This document shows positions 24,294 through 32,200 of a stretch of DNA of 46,084 bases, one piece after another. The translations under genes were made by a program, and so were the position numbers. Origin of the DNA: Planctomycetota bacterium (GTDB lineage: Bacteria; Planctomycetota; Planctomycetia; Pirellulales; UBA1268); assembly GCA_003671185.1 (NCBI GenBank), contig QWPN01000100.1, positions 1 through 46,084 on the forward strand, written 5' to 3'. Positions within the stretch are counted from its first letter, which is position 1. The number at the start of each line of letters is the position of its first letter. The notes under the pieces were generated by a model. The model was given only the letters and a program-made list of their open reading frames with translations. It had not been told where the DNA came from and searched no databases.

Positions 24294-25630
24294 GGCGGCG
24301 CCTCCGCGGCCAGCGTGCTGGCATCGTCGGCGGCCGGCGTCTCGCGTTCGTGCCGCAGCCCCTTGTCGGAGATGTCCTTGCGGCACCATGCGCCGGGCCA
24401 GCGGATCTCCTTGACGGCCGTGTAGGCCTGCAGTTTCGCCCGAGCCAGCGATGCTCCCGTCGCCGTCACGGCCAGCACGCGGCCGCCGTCCGTGACCACG
24501 CCGCCGTCGCCGGCGCGGGTCGCAGCGTGGAACACCTGCGCATCGGTGACCCGCGCCGCGGCGTCGAGCCCGCGGATGGGGCGGCCCTTCTCCACGCTGC
24601 CCGGGTAGCCTGCGCTGGCCATCACCACGGTGACGCTGGCGCCGTTCCGCCAGATCGGCGGTTGCACCTCGTCGAGCCGGCGGTCCGCCGTGGCATCGAG
24701 CAGGTCGAGCAGGCTGGAGTCGAGCCGCGCCAGCAGCGCCTCGCACTCCGGATCGCCGAATCGGGCGTTGAACTCCAGCACCTTGGGCCCCTGGGCGGTG
24801 AGCATCAATCCCGCGTACAGCACGCCCTGGAAGGGTACCTTGGCCCGGCGCATGGCGTGCACGGTGGGCACCAGGATCCGGGCCTCGATATCGGCCAGCA
24901 TGTCGGCGTCGACGAACGGAGCGGGGCAGTAGGCCCCCATGCCCCCGGTGTTCGGTCCCTGGTCGCCATCGTGGGCGGCCTTGTGATCCTGTAGCGGCGG
25001 CAGGGTGACGATCGTGCGACCGTCGGTGATCGCCATCACGCTCACCTCGACGCCGTCGAGCCTCTCCTCCACGAGGATGCCGCCTGACGCGGCCGCCAAC
25101 TGCGGGTCGGCGCTGATCGCGGCCAGGGCTTCGAGCGCCGCGGCGCGGTCGGCGCACACGAACACGCCCTTGCCCGCCGCCAGGCCGTCGGCCTTGATCA
25201 CGACCGGCATGTCCTCGCGGGCCTCGAGGTACTCGCGGGCCCTCGCCATGGCGCGGAACTCGCGGAACATGGCGGTGGGGACGTCGCCGCGGTGCAGGAT
25301 CTGCTTGCAGAACAGTTTGCTGCCCTCGATCTGCGCGGCGCGGGCCGTGGGGCCGAAGATCCGCAGGCCCGCGTTCTGGAAGGCGTCGACGATGCCGGCC
25401 ACGAGCGGCGCCTCGGGGCCCACGACGGTGAGATCGACTTCGCGCCTGCGGGCAAACTCGACGAGCGCGGGGACGTCGGTGGCGGCCAGCGGCACGTTCT
25501 CCGCGATCGCGGCCGTACCGGCGTTGCCGGGCGCGACGAGCACCTCCGCGCCGTCCTTCGCCAACTTCCAGGCGATCGCATGTTCGCGTCCGCCGCCGCC
25601 AACGACGAGCACGCGGCGGGGTGTGGTCAC
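24290..25630 (-). CDS. purD: phosphoribosylamine-glycine ligase
   Basis: GAR synthetase, joining phosphoribosylamine and glycine with ATP in purine synthesis. From GTG 25630 it has 446 residues (usual 420-440); GGAG seven bases upstream decides the start. Domains: N domain with VLVVGGGGREHAIAWKLA and VVGPEAPLVAGIVDAF, and the ATP-grasp region with SKLFCKQIL, MPVVIKADGLAAGKGV, QDHKAAHDGDQGPNTGGMGA and EFNARFGDPE. The C domain contains MASAGYPGSVEKG and a final Gly-rich VLAVTATG. An unusual tail of about 20 residues rich in Ala/Glu ends the protein. Divergent from the respiratory supercluster across a 367-bp gap. Confidence 0.96.
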   Translation of the reverse strand: MTTPRRVLVVGGGGREHAIAWKLAKDGAEVLVAPGNAGTAAIAENVPLAATDVPALVEFARRREVDLTVVGPEAPLVAGIVDAFQNAGLRIFGPTARAAQIEGSKLFCKQILHRGDVPTAMFREFRAMARAREYLEAREDMPVVIKADGLAAGKGVFVCADRAAALEALAAISADPQLAAASGGILVEERLDGVEVSVMAITDGRTIVTLPPLQDHKAAHDGDQGPNTGGMGAYCPAPFVDADMLADIEARILVPTVHAMRRAKVPFQGVLYAGLMLTAQGPKVLEFNARFGDPECEALLARLDSSLLDLLDATADRRLDEVQPPIWRNGASVTVVMASAGYPGSVEKGRPIRGLDAAARVTDAQVFHAATRAGDGGVVTDGGRVLAVTATGASLARAKLQAYTAVKEIRWPGAWCRKDISDKGLRHERETPAADDASTLAAEAPP

Positions 25631-25837
25631 GGTGTCGCTCCTGGTGCCGGATGTGGTTGGTGGTGGCCTGCCGCCGCCACACGTTGTACCCAACGCTCCC
25701 GCGCCGGTCGCCGGGGGCTTCCGGGGGGCGGCGCCGTCGCCTCTCGGCGCCGAGCGCCGCTGCGTTTTCCCGGCCACGAATGAGGTCGTCGCGCCGCGAA
25801 TCCCCCTGCAGAGGGTGGCGGTGGTCAACCACCGAAG

Positions 25838-25865
25838 TTGACAGTACCGGGGCGCCCGATACAGT
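25838..25865 (+). promoter_or_regulatory. promoter of the respiratory supercluster
   Basis: TTGACA (25838-25843), a 16-bp spacer, TACAGT (25860-25865); perfect -35, four-of-six -10. Predicted start of transcription near 25872. It is the only strong promoter I see ahead of the Rieske gene in the 367-bp gap 25631-25997; the rest of that gap (25631-25837) has no gene or clear signal. Confidence 0.75.
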
Positions 25866-25873
25866 TACAGAGA

Positions 25874-25895
25874 GTTCGTGAAAAAAATCACGAAC
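25874..25895. promoter_or_regulatory. CRP/FNR-type palindromic operator
   Basis: A perfect 8-bp dyad, GTTCGTGA (25874-25881) and TCACGAAC (25888-25895), with A6 between. The core CGTGA-N6-TCACG matches the TGTGA-N6-TCACA architecture of CRP-family sites. It lies at about +2 to +24 of the promoter at 25838, a position expected to repress by blocking polymerase. An alternative is an RNA stem-loop in the leader. Confidence 0.6.
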
Positions 25896-25997
25896 CCCTC
25901 CAATTCAGGCCGAAACTGGGTTTTGACGCGGTTCATCCCCGATCCGCGACGGGCCTGGCCGAAGGGTTGATCGAGGCCAGTGCCGCCGAGGCTTTCG

Positions 25998-27089
25998 ATG
26001 GCAGAAAAGAAGAAGATGTCGGTCGCCGAAATTCTGGCTGCCGCCAGGGCAGCGGACGGCAAGGGAGATGCGGCGGCTTCGCCTGCAGCGCCCGCAGCAG
26101 AGTCGCCTGCCGCAGCAACAGCGCAGGCCAACGCGGAGCAACCGCCCGCTGAGACGAAGGCCAAGCCGGTGCAGGCTGCCAAACCCGCGCCAGGAGCGGG
26201 CGGCCGTCCCAGCGTGGCCGACATCCTGGCCCTGGCGCGTGCCAAGAACGCCGGCGCTCCGGCTCCTGAAGCCGCCGCCAAGCCGGTGGCGGAGAAGCCC
26301 GCTGCCGCGCCGAAACCGGCTGCCGCGAAGGCGCCTGCCAAGCCAGCGCTGACCCAGGGGGCGCCGAAAACCGGCGTGCAGCGTGACACGGCCAGCATCC
26401 TCGCGGCCGCCCGCGGCGGGGCCAAGCCGGGGCCGGTGAGCAAGGCTGACGCTCCGCAGCGTCCTGCCGCGAAGCCCAGAGAGCCTGCCAAGCCGGCCGC
26501 TGAAAAGGCCGCGGCCCGTCCCGTTCCCCCCATGCCCGTGCGGCCGGTGACGTCCGCGGCCAAGAAGGTGGAGGATGCGGAGGACCGTCGCGGCTTCCTG
26601 CAGATCGCGATGGGATCCTTCATGGCGGTGGGCTTCACGGCCCTGTCGGTCACCGGAGGGCTGTTTTCGCTGGGGCTGGCCCGCTTCTTGTTTCCCAACG
26701 TGCTCGCCGAGCCGCCCAGCAAGTTCAAGGTCGGATTCAAGGACGGGTTTCCGACCGGCAAGGTGGAGACAAAGTTCGTCGCCCAGTACGGCGTGTGGGT
26801 CGTGAACTACGAATTTCAAGGCCAGCAGCAGATCTACGCCCTGAAGACGGTGTGCACGCACCTCGGCTGCACGCCGAGCTGGCTGGAGGCGGAGCAGAAG
26901 TTCAAGTGTCCCTGTCACGGCAGCGGCTTCTACAAGGACGGCGTCAACTTCGAGGGCCCCGCACCGCGGCCGCTGGAGCGGTACGCGATCCGCACTGCGG
27001 ACGACGGCCAGCTCGAGATCGACAAGAGCAGGTCGTTTCAGGAAGAACTCGGCCAGTGGGCCGATCCCGACTCGTTCGTCACCGTCTGA
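25998..27089 (+). CDS. Rieske iron-sulfur protein of the bc-type complex, with long N-terminal extension
   Basis: The Rieske subunit carries electrons from menaquinol to the cytochrome. From ATG 25998 (GAGG six bases upstream) it has 363 residues. Residues 1-190 are an Ala/Pro/Lys-rich extension with three related motifs: SVAEILAAARA (8-18), SVADILALARA (72-82) and DTASILAAARG (130-140). A twin-arginine-like signal-anchor RRGFLQIAMGSFMAVGF begins near 197. The Rieske domain has ligands C286, H288 (CTHLGC) and C304, H307 (CPCHGS), with disulfide cysteines C291 and C306. The extension stays in the cytoplasm if the TM is single-pass (inference). First gene of the supercluster. Confidence 0.93.
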   Translation: MAEKKKMSVAEILAAARAADGKGDAAASPAAPAAESPAAATAQANAEQPPAETKAKPVQAAKPAPGAGGRPSVADILALARAKNAGAPAPEAAAKPVAEKPAAAPKPAAAKAPAKPALTQGAPKTGVQRDTASILAAARGGAKPGPVSKADAPQRPAAKPREPAKPAAEKAAARPVPPMPVRPVTSAAKKVEDAEDRRGFLQIAMGSFMAVGFTALSVTGGLFSLGLARFLFPNVLAEPPSKFKVGFKDGFPTGKVETKFVAQYGVWVVNYEFQGQQQIYALKTVCTHLGCTPSWLEAEQKFKCPCHGSGFYKDGVNFEGPAPRPLERYAIRTADDGQLEIDKSRSFQEELGQWADPDSFVTV

Positions 27090-27110
27090 ACAAGGAACGG
27101 TTTTCCTGAC

Positions 27111-27884
27111 ATGGCCATCGGCGAAACGATTCGCAACTCCCAGATTTGGAAGAGCATCTTCCGCCACCCGATGCCGCTCGATCGGCGCAATCGGATCGTG
27201 GTCATGCTCACGAATTTCTTCCTGCACCTGCACCCGGTGTCGATCAAAAAGCAGGGCATCGCCCTGTCGTTCACCTGGTGCATGGGCGGCGTGACGTTCT
27301 TCCTGTTCCTGGTGGAGACCGTCACGGGCGTGCTGCTGATGTTCTATTACCGGCCCACGCTCGAGTGGGCCTACAACGACATCCTGGCACTGCGCGACGT
27401 GACCAGCCTGGGGATCCTACGCGAGCTGCATCGCTGGGGTGCGCATGCCATGGTGATCACCACCTGGCTGCACATGTACCGCGTGTTCCTCACGGGCAGC
27501 TACAAGCCGCCGCGCGAGTTCAACTGGGTGATCGGGGTGATCCTGCTCCTGCTCACCCTGTTGCTGTCGTTCACGGGCTATCTGCTGCCCTGGGATCAGC
27601 TGGCCATCTGGGCGATCACGGTGGGCTCGAACATGGCCCGGGCCACGCCGTTCCTCGGGTACGAGGGGCCCGGCCAGCAACTGCTCACGGTGGGCGGCAT
27701 CGACATGATCACCGACGCCTCCGATGCCCGGTTCGGCCTGCTGGGGGCCCGTTTCGTGGGCGAGGAAACGCTCAACCGGTTCTACGTGCTGCACTGCATC
27801 GCGATCCCGCTGGCGGTCGCCCTGCTGCTGGCGATCCACTTCTGGCGAGTGCGAAAGGACGGCGGCATCAGCGGGCCGCTCTGA
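27111..27884 (+). CDS. cytochrome b, N-terminal half (b6-like)
   Basis: A 257-residue four-helix heme protein equivalent to cytochrome b6/QcrB. Helix 2 has [19 protein letters not shown] and helix 4 [20 protein letters not shown]. The His pairs hold hemes bL and bH, with the 15-residue spacing in helix 4 as in b6. The [13 protein letters not shown] Qo-region segment follows helix C. Cys57 in TWCMGGVTF aligns with the b6 Cys35 position (YCLGG) that covalently attaches heme c-i. This marks a b6f/menaquinol-type, not mitochondrial, lineage. AAGGAA lies just before the ATG. Works with the subunit IV gene 10 bp downstream. Confidence 0.96.
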   Translation: MAIGETIRNSQIWKSIFRHPMPLDRRNRIVVMLTNFFLHLHPVSIKKQGIALSFTWCMGGVTFFLFLVETVTGVLLMFYYRPTLEWAYNDILALRDVTSLGILRELHRWGAHAMVITTWLHMYRVFLTGSYKPPREFNWVIGVILLLLTLLLSFTGYLLPWDQLAIWAITVGSNMARATPFLGYEGPGQQLLTVGGIDMITDASDARFGLLGARFVGEETLNRFYVLHCIAIPLAVALLLAIHFWRVRKDGGISGPL

Positions 27885-27894
27885 CAAACCACCC

Positions 27895-29220
27895 ATGCAT
27901 TCAAACGGCTTCTTTCTCAAGGATGTCGCCGGCTTTCTGGGCGGCTACTACACGTTCATGGCCCTGATGAACGGGGTGGCCGCCCTGTTGCTCTGGCGGC
28001 GCAAGGGGCAGGTGGGCTGGGCTCTGACGTGGGTGGCCTTCGCCGCTGCCATGATGGTGCTGGCCAGCCTGGCCTTGTCGGGGTCGGCTGAGCTCGTGCC
28101 GGCCCTGCCGCAGTCCGCCCGCACGATCGTCAACAGCCTCTCGGGCCCAGTGCTGTACACGCTGGGCACGACGGCCCTGCTCACGATCCTGTTTGTGTTC
28201 CGCAGTTTCTTCGTCAAGCCGATGGTGGCCTGGACGATCCTCAACGCGATGCTGCTGCTGATGGGGCTGTCGATGGCCGACGAGAACTTCGCCGCCATCG
28301 TCATGAAGCCCGACAACGTCCCCATCGTGGGGCTCGTGTTCCTGCTGGCGTTCTTTACCTGGGTGGCCACCAAACAGGCCGTGGTCAATGACGACCGCAT
28401 CGCCCGCGGGCTGCCGCCGGTGGAGAAGGAGAACGATGAGAAGGTGCTGGTGTGGCCCGATCTCGTGTACACCGAACTGATCTGCATGGTGGCCGTGTCG
28501 GCGTTCCTGCTGCTGTGGGCCATCTGCCTGCCCGCGCCCCTGGAAGAACCCGCCTCCAGCGTGAAGACACCCAATCCGTCGAAGGCCCCGTGGTACTTCC
28601 TTGGGCTGCAGGAAATGCTCGTCTACTTCGATCCCTGGTATGCGGGCGTGGTGTTGCCCAGCCTGGTGATCTTCGGGCTCATGGCTATGCCGTACCTCGA
28701 CTTCAACAAGAAGGGCAACGGCTACTACTCGATCGCCGAACGCAAGTTCAGCTACCTGACGTGGCAGTTCGGCTTTCTCGAACTGTGGATCACGCTGATC
28801 ATCCTGGGGACGTTTCTGCGCGGCCCCAACTGGAACTTCTTCGGGCCCTTCGAGTTTTGGACGCCCTACAAGGTCGAGGTGCTCAACAACGTCGACCTGC
28901 CGCAGATGTTCTGGGTGGGTCTGCTCGATCGGCCACTGCCGCGTGCGCCGCAGGGCGCGAGCGGCCTGGTGCAGGCGGGCTACGTGCTCCTGCGCGAGGC
29001 GCCTGGCCTCCTGGTGATGGGCGTCTATCTGCTGGTTCTGCCGCCGCTGCTGGCCGTGACGATCTTCCGTGGCTTCTTCGCCAAGATGGGGTTCATCCGC
29101 TACATGGTGATGGCGAATCTGATGCTGCTGATGCTGTCGCTGCCGCTGAAGATGGTGCTGCGTTGGACGCTGAACCTAAAATACATCGTCAGCATCCCGG
29201 AATTTTCGCTCAATTTTTAG
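27895..29220 (+). CDS. cytochrome b subunit IV-like protein, N-terminally extended
   Basis: A 441-residue membrane protein. The C-terminal core resembles subunit IV/C-terminal cytochrome b: PDLVYTELICMVAVSAFLL, then PNPSKAPWYFLGLQEMLVYF (the PEWY-region counterpart here reads APWYFLG), and VLPSLVIFGLMAMPYLDFN. Instead of the usual 160-residue chain, about 150 residues with four hydrophobic helices precede it (from MHSNGFFLKDVAGFLGGYYT). Two further helices follow near the C terminus (GLLVMGVYLLVLPPLLAVTI, MVMANLMLLMLSLPLKM). The substitution of PEWY's PE by AP may alter the Qo-site glutamate role. Functional completion with the b6-like gene is expected. Confidence 0.9.
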   Translation: MHSNGFFLKDVAGFLGGYYTFMALMNGVAALLLWRRKGQVGWALTWVAFAAAMMVLASLALSGSAELVPALPQSARTIVNSLSGPVLYTLGTTALLTILFVFRSFFVKPMVAWTILNAMLLLMGLSMADENFAAIVMKPDNVPIVGLVFLLAFFTWVATKQAVVNDDRIARGLPPVEKENDEKVLVWPDLVYTELICMVAVSAFLLLWAICLPAPLEEPASSVKTPNPSKAPWYFLGLQEMLVYFDPWYAGVVLPSLVIFGLMAMPYLDFNKKGNGYYSIAERKFSYLTWQFGFLELWITLIILGTFLRGPNWNFFGPFEFWTPYKVEVLNNVDLPQMFWVGLLDRPLPRAPQGASGLVQAGYVLLREAPGLLVMGVYLLVLPPLLAVTIFRGFFAKMGFIRYMVMANLMLLMLSLPLKMVLRWTLNLKYIVSIPEFSLNF

Positions 29221-29263
29221 GGTTGCGCGGCGCCTTCTCGCTCGCCTTTTGAAGTAACCTCCA

Positions 29264-32200
29264 ATGCCTGCAAATGAACAGACCTGGCGCAATCTGAAGG
29301 TGCTGCACGTCGTGTTCGCGGTGGCAGCCGTGCTGCTGCTCGTGGCTACGGTGTTCATGCTCGCCGCCGACCACGACCGGCCCTGGAAGAAGTACGCCCG
29401 TGGTTTCCGGAATCTGGAAACCTGGTCGGCAACCGCCCGCGTCCAGGAGCAGGACTCGAGGTCCTACGAGGCCCGCCGCCAGGAACTCGACGACGCCCTC
29501 GCGGCGGCCCGACGGGCCGACCTTGATTCCGGCTTGGCGCAGGAGTTCGTGGCCCGCGTCCGGACCGTGGCCGAGGATGCTCAGGCCGCCGACCGGGTCC
29601 AGCTCGACATCGACGAACTCAAGACGCAGGCGGATTCCGCTCAGCGGCTCACGCTGCGGGGCGACCTGCTGGGGCGGATGTTCGACATCGTGGCCCGCGC
29701 CAAGTATCGCGAGGACATGAAGGCGGGCGCCCTCAAACTCCACAAGGCGAAGCTCGACAAGAACCGCGCCGATTACGAGTTGGCGGTGGCCGAAGAGGCC
29801 CCTCAGACCCGGCGGGATGAGTTGCTGGCCCTGGCGGACGCGACGCGGGCGGAGGTGGCGGCCGCCACGCTCGACTTCCAGGCAGCCAACACGCACCGCA
29901 AGTCGCTCGAGGAATCACTGCGCCGGATCACCGCCCCCGAGGATGAGGCCGCCAAGGGCGTGGCCGACCACCGCACGAAACTCGCCCAATTGCAAAAAAC
30001 GTTGGCACAGCGACAGCCGAGCGCCGGCAAGGCGGTGCTGGAGTTGCCGGTGCTCGACGCGTTCAACGGCCCTCTGCGGGTTGACCAGTTGTGGCTGCCG
30101 CAGCTCACGCTGAACAACAACTTTCGTGACGTGGCCCGGTTTGACCGCTGCACCACCTGCCACCGCGGCATGGACAAGTCGCTGCCCGGCGCTCCGTACG
30201 ACCCGGCCTATCCTCACGCGGATCCCGTGACCCTGGCGTTGGCCACGCCCGACAAGGCTCCCGGCGCCGTCGTCGGCGACGGCAACGATCAGCTGGAACA
30301 GGCCTACGGGCTGCGGCTGGCGGCGCAGGGGCTGTTCCACGCCGAGGATCCCACGGTCGCCGTCGTGGTTCCGGAGTCTGCGGCGGCCAAGGCCGGGCTG
30401 AAGATGGGCGATGTGATCGAACAGATCGGCGACAGCCGGACCGCGGCCCGTCCCGTCGCCCTGGCGGGGCTCCTGGACACGCCGGTGTGGGGCAAGCCGC
30501 TGACGCTCACGGTGCGACGCGGTGTGCCACAGCCGTACTCGACCCATCCGCGGCTCGACCTGTTCGTGAGCGACTCCAGTCCGCATCCGATGAAGAATTT
30601 CGGTTGCACCATCTGCCACCAGGGGCAGGGGAGCGCCACCAGCTTCAAGTGGGCGTCGCACTCTCCGAACACGCCGAAGCAGTCGCACGACTGGCACGAC
30701 GAGCATGGGTGGTTCAACAACCACCACTGGATCCTGCCCATGCTGCCGCAGCGGTTCGAGGAGTCGAGCTGCCTGAAGTGCCATCACCAGGTGGTCGACC
30801 TGGAGCCGAGCGAGAAGTATCCCGAGCCTCCCGCCCCCAAACTCGTCGAGGGCTACCACCTGATCCGCCAGTACGGCTGCTACGGCTGCCACGAGATCAA
30901 CGGCTGGTCGGGCCCCGAATCACGAATCGGCCCCGACATGCGACTGGCGCCCAACTACCACGAGGTGGCCGAATCGCTGACGTCCGATCCGGGGCTGTCC
31001 GAGCTGGGCGACGCCGTGGTCCGCTGGGTGGACGATGTGCGGTCGAGCCCGGACGGCCGCGATTCCCGCCTGCGGCTCCGCGAGGCGATCGAGCGCGACG
31101 CGGCCGCCGGCACCGAGGCGAAGTTGTCGCACCGTTCGCACGACATGGCGGCGCTGCTGAAGGACCCCGAGACACCCGGAGCCTTGCCCAAGGTCGGGCC
31201 TTCGTTGCGGCACGTGGCCAGCAAGGTGGGCTATGACTGGCTTTATTCCTGGCTGCGAAATCCGCAGGACTTCCGGCCCTCCACGAAGATGCCGAGGTTC
31301 TTCGGACTCTGGGAGCACCTCGAGGGCAAGGGTCTCGAGGAGTCGATGCGCTACGAGCCTCTCGAGATCCGCTCGATGATCCGCTACCTCACGGCCTCGA
31401 GCGCGGCGTTCGAGCACGTGAAGCCATACGCGGGCATCACCGCCAAGCCCGACGTGGATCGCGGTCGCAAGGTCGTCCAGCTTCGCGGCTGCCTCGCCTG
31501 CCACCAGCACGCGGACTTTCCCCAAGCCACGAGCACCCATGGCCCGAATCTGTCGCGGATCGGCGCCAAGGCGGCCTCCCATCCGGAGGGCCGGCAGTGG
31601 CTCTACAGCTGGCTGCGGGAACCGGCCCGCTACCACCCCAAGACGCTGATGCCCAACGTGCTGCTGGAGCCGGTCGCGCTCGCGGACGGCACGGTCAGCG
31701 ACCCCGCGGCGGACGCCACCGAATACCTGATGCGATCGACGGAGGACTGGAAGCCCGAGGCCGTGCCCGCCGAGGGGACGCTCTCCGCCGGCGAGCGCAA
31801 GGCGCTCGAGGAGTTGGCCCTGATGTATCTCAAGGAGAGGTTCACCGCGGTGCGGGCCGCGCAGGTGCTCGAGGATGGCCGGTCGGTGGGCGACAAGGGT
31901 GACGAAACCATGCTCGCCGGTCTTGACGGGCCGGATCGGGAGCGACTGCTGCTCGAGTACGTGGGCAAGAAGACGATCGCCAAGTTGGCCTGCTATTCCT
32001 GCCACGACATTCCCGGCTTCGAGGATGCCAAGCCGGCCGGCGCCGCATTGGCCGACTGGGGCCGCAAGGATCCGTCGCGCATCGCTTTCGAGCAGGTGTC
32101 GCACTTCGTCACGCACCAGTTGGCGGGGAAGCACGGGCACGGCGGTCACGGGCACGGTCACGACGGCCACGCCGCGCAGCCGGGTGCTGACACGGCATCC

